NCBI GenBank assembly: GCA_964626015.1
Contig: CAZVCC010000019.1
Coordinates: 1-51,278 of the forward strand
Source: CAIKZJ01 sp964626015
GTDB lineage: Bacteria; Bacteroidota; Ignavibacteria; Tepidaquicellales; Tepidaquicellaceae
Length of the DNA stretch: 51,278 nucleotides
Reading direction: 5' to 3'
Position numbers and translations under genes: made by a program. Below the pieces are notes generated by a model. It ran no database searches. It was not told the origin of the DNA and saw nothing but the letters and a program-made list of their open reading frames with translations. Positions 16,069-25,088 of this stretch are shown piece after piece; position 1 is the stretch's first letter; each line of letters starts with the position of its first letter.

Positions 16069-17427
16069 TTATAGTTTTATTTTTTCAAGATGCTGTGGTA
16101 CTGATTCAAGTGCCGTAACGGTTTTGTTTGTTTCATTATCCCTTATTACGTGAACGCCGCTGTTTGTATCAATCAATACGACTCTGGGTCTTAAAGTTAT
16201 AAACTGCATCCATTGTGTCATGTTATAAGCCCCAACACTGCTTACTACAACGTTATCATCTTTTTTCAGAGGCGGCAGCTGAATTGAATCACGGATCTGG
16301 TCGATATTCATGCATAACGGACCGAAGATAGTTGTGGTTTCAGAGTTCTGTGAGTATTCCTTTTCAGGGTTTATCTGATGCTCGTACCAGAAAGCCGTGA
16401 ACAGTATGTTAACGCCAAAGTTCACGATTGTTGAACGTCTTCCGTCTGAAAGTTTTTTATTTGCGATTACCGTACCTATAAGATATCCTGCTGCATCTAC
16501 CAATGCTCGTCCTGTCTCAAGAATCAGCAAGGGCATTTCATCGTGGTCAAGCTGTGAATTAATAAGAGCGTTTGTGATGGCTTCGGCATACTCATCAAAA
16601 GAAGGTGCGGTGTCTTTACCCGTCAGGTAAGCACCTTTAAGAGTGTTGTGCGAGGCAAAACCTCCCCCTAAATCTATGTAGCTTATGTTTGTATTGTATT
16701 TCTTCTTGAAATCATAAGCAAGCTTTGCAAGTTTTGTTGCTGCAACGTCGTACGCACTTGCCGTAAGCATAAACGTTCCGATATGAGTGTGAAGACCGAC
16801 AAAATCAAGCTTTTTGGATGTCATTATCTTATTCATTGCTTCCCATGCTTCACCGTTTTCGAAGTTGAAACCGAACCTGTCCCACTGGGGATGTACCCCT
16901 GTGTCCATGTTTACACGGATAGCAACCTTTGGTTTTTTATCCATCTCTTTTGCAATATCAATAAGCATGTACAGTTCGTCGAAGTGGTCTATATGAATAA
17001 GCGAACCGTTTGAAGCTGCTGTTTTTAGATCGTCTTCTGTTTTATCGGGTCCGTTAAAAATAATCTTTGAACCATCAACTCCGTTTGAAAGGGCCTTATC
17101 ATACTCAAACCTTGAAACAACTTCTGCCCATGAACCTTCCTGATGGAATACTCTGCATACTGCATCAAGGTAATTGGTTTTATATGACCATGCAAATTGT
17201 ACTTTTGGATAGCGTGTTTCAAAGGCGCGTTTTGCTTCGTGTATTGTGTTGCGCAATGTGTTTTCAGATATTACAAACAGCGGGGATCCGTGTTCTTTTA
17301 TTAGGTCGGATACAGACACGTCGTCTATATGTGTAATGGGCTCAAGCTCAGTTTTTAACCCAAACTTATTTGAGATTCCGACGTTTAGTTTCTTAATTAT
17401 TGGTCTTTCGAATGGTAATTTCTTCAT
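16069..17427 (-). CDS. PLP-dependent fold-type III decarboxylase (diaminopimelate decarboxylase-like)
   Basis: The 452-residue enzyme has the PLP-binding lysine K83 in AWSYKTNYL, HTHIGTF (213-219), the phosphate-binding GGG at 254-256, ETGR at 304-307 and the catalytic GPLCMNID with C372. These are the hallmarks of the LysA/ornithine-decarboxylase-like family. The HIGTF in place of the usual HIGSQ and the operon context argue against simple lysine synthesis. It may decarboxylate a diamino acid or an amino-acid adduct made by the adjacent ATP-grasp enzyme. The gene is 11 bp after the ATP-grasp gene and 1 bp before the transporter-peptidase fusion. Substrate is unknown. Confidence 0.85.
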   Translation of the reverse strand: MKKLPFERPIIKKLNVGISNKFGLKTELEPITHIDDVSVSDLIKEHGSPLFVISENTLRNTIHEAKRAFETRYPKVQFAWSYKTNYLDAVCRVFHQEGSWAEVVSRFEYDKALSNGVDGSKIIFNGPDKTEDDLKTAASNGSLIHIDHFDELYMLIDIAKEMDKKPKVAIRVNMDTGVHPQWDRFGFNFENGEAWEAMNKIMTSKKLDFVGLHTHIGTFMLTASAYDVAATKLAKLAYDFKKKYNTNISYIDLGGGFASHNTLKGAYLTGKDTAPSFDEYAEAITNALINSQLDHDEMPLLILETGRALVDAAGYLIGTVIANKKLSDGRRSTIVNFGVNILFTAFWYEHQINPEKEYSQNSETTTIFGPLCMNIDQIRDSIQLPPLKKDDNVVVSSVGAYNMTQWMQFITLRPRVVLIDTNSGVHVIRDNETNKTVTALESVPQHLEKIKL

Positions 17428-17438
17428 ATACGTAATTT

Positions 17439-18491
17439 TTAAAGTTCAGAATAAAGTGTCAGTTTTTCAAAATCTGATAAATCAACTATAAGGTCATAGG
17501 AATATCTGATAAAAAGTTTACCGACTTCGTATTTCTTAAATGGTTTAACTTCCATGCCAAGAGCAAGTTTTGCTAACGCTTCGGGCAGGTTCTGTCCTGC
17601 TCCGACAGCAAGGTAAACCCAGGCGGGAAGACGCGGATTAATTTCAATAAGGTAGTAATCGTTATCTTCGGTTTTAATCATTTCAAGCTCCATGCCGCCT
17701 CTCCACTTTGTACGCTTAATTAGTTTTTTTGTAAGACTAAGCAGGTTTGTATCACCGAGAGTAATACCTGCCCATGCTTTTCCCTTGTCTGTGATATACT
17801 GCTTGCGCATAGGAACAGCACCTATAGTGTTACCTTCTCCGTCACCGAGAGCAATAACATTTACTTCTGTTCCCTTAACAAACTGCTGTACAATAATAGG
17901 AAGTCCCCACTTAGCTGCAATTTTATGGAAAGCAGATTTTGCCTGGTCTTCGTTGTGAGCAACATACGCATCATAGTATTTTCCCTTAACGAGTAAAGGA
18001 TATTCATAGTCATCTTCTTCTTCAAGTTTTTCGAAATCCTTGTCGGAAAATATTGGTTTGCTTTCTGGTACTTTGATGTTGTATTTCTTTCCGAAGTCAG
18101 GTAGAACGGATTTGTGCCGCTCCTCAAACTGGGGAATTGTCGGCAGAAAAGTATGAATACCAATCTTCTTAAGCCTGTCGGCAGCTTTCATAAAAGTATA
18201 AAGCTCGGCATCGAAATTCGGGATTAATACGTCTATGTTTTCGAGATTATTGATATACTCAATTCTTTTCATAAGTGTATCAGCACCAAAATTCGGATAA
18301 GGAATCTGGTAAGTCTTATCAACATGGTCTCGCATGTAAATACCGGGTTCAAGATTTTCGTATGCAAGCCCTATAATACGCGGTTCGAAGTACTTTGATT
18401 CTTTCAGTGCTCTGATTACCGGTATTCCGGGTCCGGGGCTGTCTATATTGTTAAGTCCTGTTACGCCGACTGTTAGTTTCTTCTTCTTCAT
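17439..18491 (-). CDS. ATP-grasp ligase (carbamoyl-phosphate-synthase-like family)
   Basis: This 350-residue protein has an N-terminal Rossmann-like segment (VGVTGLNNIDSPGPGIPVIR) and an ATP-grasp core with YPLLVKGKYYD (lysine near 170). IVQQFVKGTEVNV and the metal-binding MELEMIK...YYLIEINPRLPAW follow. Such enzymes join a carboxylate to an amine using ATP. It overlaps the PqqD-like gene by 4 bp (ATGA), a strong sign of coupled production. In other systems ATP-grasp enzymes with PqqD-type partners modify ribosomal peptides, but no precursor peptide is visible here. Confidence 0.85.
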   Translation of the reverse strand: MKKKKLTVGVTGLNNIDSPGPGIPVIRALKESKYFEPRIIGLAYENLEPGIYMRDHVDKTYQIPYPNFGADTLMKRIEYINNLENIDVLIPNFDAELYTFMKAADRLKKIGIHTFLPTIPQFEERHKSVLPDFGKKYNIKVPESKPIFSDKDFEKLEEEDDYEYPLLVKGKYYDAYVAHNEDQAKSAFHKIAAKWGLPIIVQQFVKGTEVNVIALGDGEGNTIGAVPMRKQYITDKGKAWAGITLGDTNLLSLTKKLIKRTKWRGGMELEMIKTEDNDYYLIEINPRLPAWVYLAVGAGQNLPEALAKLALGMEVKPFKKYEVGKLFIRYSYDLIVDLSDFEKLTLYSEL

Positions 18492-18727
18492 TTTACTATG
18501 TTAAGCTTTTTCAGTGTGAAGACATATTCATCGATTGTTTTATCGAGCATAGTTGGGGTCACTTCATACTTGTTTAAAAGTATTCGCTTTACATCATCGA
18601 TGCTTTTCTGCTCTCGTATCAGTTCAAGAATTTCAGCGGCAATGGGATTCAGCGAGAAAGAATCGCCAGACATTGAATCGAAGAGAAATCCTGATTCGCT
18701 TACTGCTATGTTTTTGTTTACTTTCAT
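18488..18727 (-). CDS. PqqD-family protein
   Basis: The 79-residue protein begins KVNKNIAVSESGFLFDSMSG and continues with FSLNPIAAEILELI and a C-terminal helical pair, the PqqD (winged-helix RRE) pattern. PqqD-type domains bind leader peptides and present them to modifying enzymes in PQQ and other peptide-derived products. Here it is coupled by a 4-bp overlap to an ATP-grasp gene. No PqqA, PqqC or PqqE is present, so this is not PQQ synthesis. A related use in polysaccharide or serine-kinase contexts is also known for PqqD-like proteins. Confidence 0.8.
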   Translation of the reverse strand: MKVNKNIAVSESGFLFDSMSGDSFSLNPIAAEILELIREQKSIDDVKRILLNKYEVTPTMLDKTIDEYVFTLKKLNIVK

Positions 18728-18755
18728 ATATTTAAAATATTATTTTGCATTAGAT

Positions 18756-20870
18756 TTATTTTGTAAGAATCATTCTTCTGGTTTCGGTATATTTATTAGT
18801 TGTGAGCTTATAAAAATACACACCGCTGTTAAGTCCGGATCCATCGAACGAGGCTCTATACGTTCCAGCCAGCAGTCTTTCGTTGACGAGTGTTTCCACC
18901 TCTTTTCCCTGCACATCATAAACCTTGAGTGTCACATAACCGGCATCCGGCAGCTGAAAACTGACAACTGTTCTTGCATTAAACGGATTTGGATAATTTT
19001 GGTTAAGCGCGAATGAAGAGGGCGTTACCTCTGAGATTTTTGTAACATTTAAAATTTCTGTAAGCTGACGGCGATATACAAACTGACCGTCAGTTCCGGC
19101 AAACAAATAACCGTTTGCAGCAGTAACTGTGTATGCAATCGGAACAAAATCAAACCCCTGATTCTTTTCTACCCATGATGTACCGTTGTTTGTAGAGATA
19201 TACACGCCATAACCGGTACCCGCAAAAAGATTACCTCCGCTTGCAGCTATATCATAAACATACAAACTTGATAATCCGTTATTGATTGCTGTCCAGCTTG
19301 AACCGTTATTGGTTGAAACAAATATACCGTTAGCAGTCCCTGCGTAAAGGTTGCTGCCTGTTGCAGTAAGAGCCCATACGTACTGGTTAGTTAATCCATT
19401 ATTAACTGCAGTCCAGCTTACGCCGTTATTGGTTGAAAGAAAAACACCACCGCCATCTGTAGCAGCGAATATATTACTGCCAATTACTGCAAAACTCCAG
19501 ACGTATAAGTTTGTGAGCCCTGAGTTTGAAGCCGTCCAGCTTGAACCGTTATTATTTGATATAAAAACACCGCCTCCGTAAGCAGCTGCAAACACGTTTG
19601 AACCGTTTACAGTAAGTCCGAAGATATAATAGCTTGTTAGCCCTGTGTTTGCAAGGTTCCATGAGAGACCGTTATTTGTTGATAGAAATATACCGTCACC
19701 GTAAGTTCCTGTAAAAACATTCGAGCCGCTTACTGCGAGTGAGTAAACATAATAGTTGAGCAGCCCTGTATTAACAGCGGTCCAGTTAGTGCCATTGTTT
19801 AGTGAACGGTAAATTCCGCTGCCGTTTGTTCCCGTAATCAGCGAACCTGTTCCGGTGACAGCAAAACAATTTACAAGAACGTTAGTTAAGCCAGAGTTTA
19901 CTGATGTCCAGTTAGAGCCGTTGTTTGTTGTGAGAAACATTCCACCACCATAGGTACCCGCAAAAAGATTATTTCCGTTTGGCTTAATAACGTTTATAGT
20001 CCAGTACAATAAACCGTTATTAATAGCCGTCCAGCTTGTACCGTTATTTGTTGAAAGGAACATACCGTAGGAGGTGCCTGCAAAAAGGTTTGAGCCGATA
20101 ACAGATAGTGACCATACGTACATATTTGTTAAGCCTGAATTAACTGCTGTCCAGGTAGAGCCGTTGTTATTTGATACCTGAACACCATTACCGTAAGTAC
20201 CGGCAAACACGGTTGAGCCATTGAAAGCAAAAGACAGGACTGATGTGCTGTCACCTAACCCGCCGTTTAACTTTGTCCAGCTTGAACCGTTGTTGGTTGA
20301 AAGGAAGGCACCAGTATAAGTGCCAGTAAAAATACTTGAACCGTTTACAGCAACAGTATAAATATTCAGGTCTGTTAAACCGTTATTAACTGCTGTCCAG
20401 CTTGTACCGTTATTTGTTGAAAGAAATATACCGCCGAATGTTCCTGCGAAAATATTCGAGCCGCTTACCGTAAGTGCATTTACGTACAGATTGGTTAAGC
20501 CGCTGTTTGATGCCGTCCAGCTTGCGCCGTTATTGTTTGAAACAAAGAGACCGCTTCCGTATGTACCGGCAAAAACAGTCGTGCCATTTACTGCCATTGA
20601 GTAAACGTATTGATTTGTTAAACCGTTGTTTATGGCGCTCCATGTTGAACCATTATCTGCTGACTTATAAATGCCCCCGCCGTAGGTACCTGCAAATGCG
20701 GCTGAACCAGAAAAGGCAACGCTAAGAATATTTCCGCCGTTAGGGCTGGGAAGACGCTCCCACTGAGAATGAAGCGATGCCGCTGTAAGAACAAACAGAA
20801 CAATTGAGATAAATGTTTTCTTCATTATATGGTTTAATTTTCTGTATCTTTTTGATTTCTTTCTTATCAT
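18756..20870 (-). CDS. Large repeat protein with T9SS type-A sorting domain
   Basis: The 704-residue protein has 13 repeats of about 40-43 residues, each with NNG-S/T-SWTA-x-N-x-GLT and an FAGTYG-like strand, suggesting a beta-propeller of the BNR/sialidase or photosystem-assembly (Ycf48) kind. The last 80 residues are a T9SS sorting domain (NYPNPFNARTVVSFQLP ... SGVYFYKLTT ... MILTK), so the protein is secreted or surface-bound. The start at 20870 overlaps the GNAT stop by 4 bp. A second ATG at 20825 gives the tidier signal peptide MKKTFISIVLFVLTAASLHS and may be the true start. It is 28 bp before the PqqD-like gene. Confidence 0.88.
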   Translation of the reverse strand: MIRKKSKRYRKLNHIMKKTFISIVLFVLTAASLHSQWERLPSPNGGNILSVAFSGSAAFAGTYGGGIYKSADNGSTWSAINNGLTNQYVYSMAVNGTTVFAGTYGSGLFVSNNNGASWTASNSGLTNLYVNALTVSGSNIFAGTFGGIFLSTNNGTSWTAVNNGLTDLNIYTVAVNGSSIFTGTYTGAFLSTNNGSSWTKLNGGLGDSTSVLSFAFNGSTVFAGTYGNGVQVSNNNGSTWTAVNSGLTNMYVWSLSVIGSNLFAGTSYGMFLSTNNGTSWTAINNGLLYWTINVIKPNGNNLFAGTYGGGMFLTTNNGSNWTSVNSGLTNVLVNCFAVTGTGSLITGTNGSGIYRSLNNGTNWTAVNTGLLNYYVYSLAVSGSNVFTGTYGDGIFLSTNNGLSWNLANTGLTSYYIFGLTVNGSNVFAAAYGGGVFISNNNGSSWTASNSGLTNLYVWSFAVIGSNIFAATDGGGVFLSTNNGVSWTAVNNGLTNQYVWALTATGSNLYAGTANGIFVSTNNGSSWTAINNGLSSLYVYDIAASGGNLFAGTGYGVYISTNNGTSWVEKNQGFDFVPIAYTVTAANGYLFAGTDGQFVYRRQLTEILNVTKISEVTPSSFALNQNYPNPFNARTVVSFQLPDAGYVTLKVYDVQGKEVETLVNERLLAGTYRASFDGSGLNSGVYFYKLTTNKYTETRRMILTK

Positions 20871-21436
20871 TTCTTAATATCTTTCAACACTTGTTTTACG
20901 TAAACACTCTTAAACTCATCGGCAAGAATATCCATCATTAACATATCAAATTTTTCGTCGCCAAGAATCTTTGATTGCCTCTTAATTCCTGCATGTTTGA
21001 ATCCACAATTTTCATATACTTTAATGGCGCTCTTATTAAACTGAATTACAAACAGGGCAATGTTGTGAAGGTTGAGCATATTGAAACCGAAGTCGAGAGT
21101 AAGTTTTACAGCTTCGGTACCAAAGCCGCTGGCTCTTAATTCCTGCTCGCCAACGTATATGCTGAACATTGCATGACGGCTAATATGATCAATCTCGTGA
21201 AGTCCTGTTACACCGATGAGTTTCTCTGTTTCCTTTTCTACGATACCGAAAATTCTTGATGTCTTTTTAGCTTCGGGCAAATAATACCTGATATCATCAG
21301 CGGTTAATGTAAACACAAGGTCAAAATTCATTTGAACTCTTAAATCATTCTGCCATTTTGCTACTTTATCAGCGTCGGCAAGTTCAAGCGGGGTAAGGTA
21401 GCATTTTTTTCCGATTACCAATTTACTGTATTCCAT
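20867..21436 (-). CDS. GNAT-family N-acetyltransferase (RimJ/RimL-like)
   Basis: The 189-residue protein has the GNAT core, with strand FSIYVGEQ, the acetyl-CoA pyrophosphate loop ELRASGFGTEA, helix VKLTLDFGFNMLNLHNIAL and the terminal KVYENCGFKHAG motif. Relatives acetylate amino groups of proteins, amino acids or nucleotide sugars. It is the first gene of the long minus-strand operon and overlaps the T9SS gene by 4 bp. Its substrate may be tied to the operon, but sequence alone does not show this. Confidence 0.88.
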   Translation of the reverse strand: MEYSKLVIGKKCYLTPLELADADKVAKWQNDLRVQMNFDLVFTLTADDIRYYLPEAKKTSRIFGIVEKETEKLIGVTGLHEIDHISRHAMFSIYVGEQELRASGFGTEAVKLTLDFGFNMLNLHNIALFVIQFNKSAIKVYENCGFKHAGIKRQSKILGDEKFDMLMMDILADEFKSVYVKQVLKDIKK

Positions 21437-21641
21437 CTAATGAAAATATTTAATAATGTTGTTTGTGTATATGTCTTTTAAAAAGATACAATAATATACA
21501 ATAGCTTTACAAAATTATATGCTAAAATTATAATGTATCTGACTTATATTTACAATTATTATGCCAAATAAAGATATGAAAAGAGTATAAAAATTATACG
21601 CTTTTATTGAAATTCGACAGATGTGTCGAAGTAGGGTGGTA

Positions 21642-21842
21642 TTATTGTGTTTTATTGTCGGATTTAGCTGTATTTATGCTGAATAAATAGTAGAATCCGC
21701 AGCGACCGAATGCAGCATTGAGAATGGGTGCCAGACCGAGCAATCCCCACCAAGTATTGAATATGAAGCCGAGAATAAGGATTACTATTCCTATGATATA
21801 ACGGACTGTTTTATCAGTTTTTCCGATATTACATGCTAACAT
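21642..21842 (-). CDS. DUF2892 (YgaP-like) small membrane protein
   Basis: The 66-residue protein begins MLACNIGKTDKTVRYIIGIV, has two membrane spans and ends with the family motif CGFYYLFSINT. DUF2892 proteins often occur fused or next to rhodanese domains in sulfur or redox settings, but no rhodanese gene is adjacent. It appears to be a single-gene unit between the GNAT operon and the OPT transporter. Confidence 0.85.
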   Translation of the reverse strand: MLACNIGKTDKTVRYIIGIVILILGFIFNTWWGLLGLAPILNAAFGRCGFYYLFSINTAKSDNKTQ

Positions 21843-21954
21843 GATTATTTCTCCTTTAATTAATGATTTATTACAACTTTTAGAACAAATTTGCCATTAA
21901 TAAAGTTACTTTTAAGCAAATATATGATAAAATATGGTTTTAGATATGAGACAG

Positions 21955-22013
21955 CATATCGTAGGCATATCGCAGGCATATCGTAGGCATATCGCAGGCA
22001 TATCGCAGGCATA
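21955..22013. repeat. 11-bp tandem repeat array
   Basis: There are five copies of CATATCGYAGG plus a partial CATA. The fourth-from-last base alternates T/C in the order T, C, T, C, C. It lies between the DUF2892 gene and the terminator of the OPT gene, just upstream of the former. No function is evident. Confidence 0.95.
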
Positions 22014-22064
22014 CAGAAAAAAAGGTAAAAGGAGCGGTTTTAGGGGTGGTTTGATTTAATAATG

Positions 22065-22101
22065 CTAAAAAGAATGGGTAACGGATGAACCGTTACCCAT
22101 T
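22065..22101 (-). terminator. Rho-independent terminator of the OPT transporter gene
   Basis: AATGGGTAACGG and CCGTTACCCATT form a perfect 12-bp stem with a 5-base loop. On the minus strand it is followed by a T-rich tail (TTCTTTTT). It lies 23 bp after the stop of the transporter gene. Confidence 0.9.
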
Positions 22102-22123
22102 AAATAATCAATGAAATGTAATT

Positions 22124-24190
22124 TTAATCTATATTCTTTTTATTGAGGGGGATTTTTACGAGAAAAACACCAATAAGCACTATAGCTATTACACTTCCGA
22201 TAAAAGACGGCTCGGAAAACATGTGGAAAAGTTTTATATCGGCAAAAGCAAGTCCGGCAAAAAGCAAACCGATTAATGCTTCGCCTGCTATTAATCCTGA
22301 AGAAAGGAGAATACCAGTGTTGCTGATTTTTTCTTTTTGCTGCGGGGTATAATTTCCCTTTTCAACTTTTTTATCAATAATACCTTTCATGAGTCCGCCA
22401 ATGTAAATTGCAAATGATGTATCAATCGGAAGGTACATACCCACAGCGATGAGCATAGGGCTTTTCACCTGCATTAGAATAAGTGCAAGACCCATGAACA
22501 TACCGATTATAATTAGAATGAGCTCGGTTTTTCCTTCGACGATACTTTTGGACATAATCGCCATAAGAGATGCCTGAGGAGCGGGAAGTTTTTCGCCGCC
22601 GAATCCCGCATTGGTTCCGAGTATATCGTTTTGTTCTTCGGGTGATAATGATTTTAGCTGTTCGAGCTGAAAAGACTTTCCTGATAGTTCGGGATTTTTG
22701 CCTTTGTAAGTTATTGAGGTTGTTCCTGAATTCTGAAGTTTAATAATTTCGTCAGATGTTGACTGTTTTAGGTCGCCGAGATGCAGCAAAGAAAGGACGA
22801 GAAACATAACGAGCGATGCAGAAACAACCCCGAAGATATCGCCAATTTGCATTTTCCATGGAGTACATCCGAGAATATGTCCGGCTTTTAAATCCTGCAT
22901 CATTTCACCAGCAACGGAAACCGAAACACACGTAAACGCTGCAACGCCGAGAACTGCCGCTATACCTGCATTTCCAGACATACCGAGAGCGACCATTAAA
23001 AATGCAACAACGATGAGAACGGCAACCGTGAGTCCGCTTGTAGGATTATTGCTGACCCCAATAATACCGACAAGGTATCCCGATACTGCAGCAAAAACAA
23101 AGCCGAGAAAAATCATTACGACTGTCGCAACAAATGCCGGAAATACTGAACCCGTGAAATAGTTGAATATGAAGAACATGACTACTGCAACAGCGCCGAG
23201 TATAGGAAGAGCAATTTTCATGTTCAGGTCTCTATCAATACGTGCAATATCATGTCCGCCTTCAGCTGCTTTTTTAAGATTAGCGAATGAACGGGAAATA
23301 CCTTCAAAAAGACTTTTGTGCATTTTATAAAGAGTATAAAAAGCACCGACGAGCATACCGCCGATAGCAATGTACCGAACGTAAGCTTTCCAGACGCGGG
23401 TGATTTCAACAGCCCAATCAGGTACGGCACCGGGATTATTATAATTTACAAAATAAGCAATTGCGGGTGCAAGCAGTCCCCATGCGAGAACACCACCGCT
23501 GAAGTTTATAGCACCGAGCCTAGGTCCGATAATATACCCGACACCGAAGTATGCTGGTGCCATGCCGGGTGAACGCAGTAGAAGTGCGCCTTTTCCAAGA
23601 GACACTATACTTTGCCAGGTACCAGCGATGAATTTAAAATCGACGAGTGCGGTAAGAAATGCACCAACGCCCATACCGGAAATAAGAAACTTTGAGCCGC
23701 CCGAGCCTTTTTGTCCCGACTTGTGAATCTCCGCGGCGGCGATGGATTCAGGGAACGGCAGGTCTTTATCTTCAACGAGGACACGGCGCAAAAGCGTGAC
23801 AAACATTATTCCGAGTGTTCCTGCAAAGATGAGAATAACGGTAGAGATTAAATAATTTGAAATTGAATAAAACGGATTCCAGATGTTTGCGATAAAGAAA
23901 GCGGGAAGGACAAAGATTGCGCCCGCAGCAATATTTCCTCCTATGGAGCCGACAGTACGCGCGGCATTTTCCTCGAGGATGGTTCCTTTGAGAGCACGCA
24001 GGACAGCCATAGAAAGTACGGCGGTTGTGTATGTTGCGGCTATTGTCATGCCGGCTTTGAGCCCGAGGTAAGCATTCGCAGCGCCCATAAGCATTGCCAT
24101 AAATGCGCCGAGAAGAATAGCACGGAAAGAAAATTCTTTCATGTTCGTATCTGAAGAAACAAATGGAACAAAGGGTTTTATATCGCTCAT
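22124..24190 (-). CDS. OPT-family oligopeptide transporter
   Basis: The 688-residue protein has about 15 hydrophobic spans and the OPT features EFSFRAILLGAFMAMLMGAANAYLGLK near the N-terminus, LPFPESIAAAEIHK (about 148), and a long C-terminal GLIAGEALIGLLF segment. Bacterial OPT proteins import small peptides or metal-chelate complexes using the ion gradient. A hydrophilic insert near residues 465-530 (rich in Ser, Asn and Gly) interrupts the membrane core. The gene has its own terminator and no operon partner. Substrate is not deducible. Confidence 0.93.
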   Translation of the reverse strand: MSDIKPFVPFVSSDTNMKEFSFRAILLGAFMAMLMGAANAYLGLKAGMTIAATYTTAVLSMAVLRALKGTILEENAARTVGSIGGNIAAGAIFVLPAFFIANIWNPFYSISNYLISTVILIFAGTLGIMFVTLLRRVLVEDKDLPFPESIAAAEIHKSGQKGSGGSKFLISGMGVGAFLTALVDFKFIAGTWQSIVSLGKGALLLRSPGMAPAYFGVGYIIGPRLGAINFSGGVLAWGLLAPAIAYFVNYNNPGAVPDWAVEITRVWKAYVRYIAIGGMLVGAFYTLYKMHKSLFEGISRSFANLKKAAEGGHDIARIDRDLNMKIALPILGAVAVVMFFIFNYFTGSVFPAFVATVVMIFLGFVFAAVSGYLVGIIGVSNNPTSGLTVAVLIVVAFLMVALGMSGNAGIAAVLGVAAFTCVSVSVAGEMMQDLKAGHILGCTPWKMQIGDIFGVVSASLVMFLVLSLLHLGDLKQSTSDEIIKLQNSGTTSITYKGKNPELSGKSFQLEQLKSLSPEEQNDILGTNAGFGGEKLPAPQASLMAIMSKSIVEGKTELILIIIGMFMGLALILMQVKSPMLIAVGMYLPIDTSFAIYIGGLMKGIIDKKVEKGNYTPQQKEKISNTGILLSSGLIAGEALIGLLFAGLAFADIKLFHMFSEPSFIGSVIAIVLIGVFLVKIPLNKKNID

Positions 24191-24290
24191 AATATTTGTT
24201 TTATAATTGAGGTAATATTCAACAAAAATCCGAAAAGAAAATTGAAAATGAAATGTAAAATTGAGGGACGGACTTAATACTTCATAAAAG

Positions 24291-25000
24291 AACGCACACA
24301 GAAAGAAAAATTTTTAAAACTTTATAGTTTGCATAAGAACGCACACTGAAAGAGCTGATGAAGTATGATTTGCANNNNNNNNNNNNNNNNNNNNNNNNNN
24401 NNNNNNNNNNNNNNNNNNNNNNNNNNNNNNNNNNNNNNNNNNNNNNNNNNNNNNNNNNNNNNNNNNNNNNNNNNCTGATGAAAGAGTTTTTTATTGCTTT
24501 ATAGTTTGCATAAGAACGCACAACAAAGAGCTGATGAAGTATGATTTGCACTGATGAAAGAGTTTTTTATTGCTTTATAGTTTGCATAAGAACGCACAAC
24601 AAAGAACTGATGAAGTATGATTTGCACTGATGAAAGAGTTTTTTATAGCTTTATTGTTTGAATAAGTGCGCACACTGTAAGAGCTGATGAAATATGATTT
24701 GCACTGATGAGAGAGTTTTTTATAGCTTTATAGTTTGAATAAGTGAGCACACTGTAAGAGCTGATGAAGTATGATTTGCACTGATGAAAGAGTTTTTTAT
24801 AGCTTTATAGTTTGAATAAGTGAGCACACTGTAAGAGCTGATGAAGTATGATTTGCACTGATGAGAACATTTTTATATAAATAGAACGCGGATTTACGCG
24901 GATTGGACGGATGGGCACGGATTAATAAAGATTAGAGAACGCACGCAGAAAGGGCTGATGAGTTATGATTTACACTGATGAGAACATAAGAATGTTTTAA
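24291..25000 (+). repeat. Tandem 76-77-bp repeat array with dispersed repeat motifs; includes 100-N gap
   Basis: About eight imperfect copies run from 24291 to 24865. Each has GAACGCACAC or GTGAGCACAC, AGAGCTGATGAAGTATGATT, TGCACTGATGAAAGAG and a TTTTTTATTGCTTTATAG spacer. The placeholder gap at 24375-24474 interrupts the array, which was probably collapsed in assembly. The end (24884-24987) holds GCGGATTTACGCGGATT-type motifs and a last ACACTGATGAGAAC unit. The units match the motif set at 50865-51278. The 898-bp gap holds no credible gene. Confidence 0.9.
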
Positions 25001-25088
25001 TCTATTTATGAGTTTTGATTTTCAATATTAATTTATGGACGGGGGAAGTATATTTGTAAAGAGAAAATTTTACAAAAGTATTTAAAAG

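Noticed and set aside
18488..18727. PQQ biosynthesis
   Set aside because: Only a PqqD-like gene is present. No PqqA, PqqB, PqqC or PqqE homologue is in the window.
18488..18755. RiPP precursor peptide next to the PqqD-like gene
   Set aside because: The 28-bp gap and the flanks hold no separate short frame with a ribosome site. If a precursor exists it is elsewhere or is one of the annotated proteins.
24282..24551. 89-residue frame on the minus strand through the N gap
   Set aside because: It is a translation of the tandem repeat across placeholder N and is not a gene.
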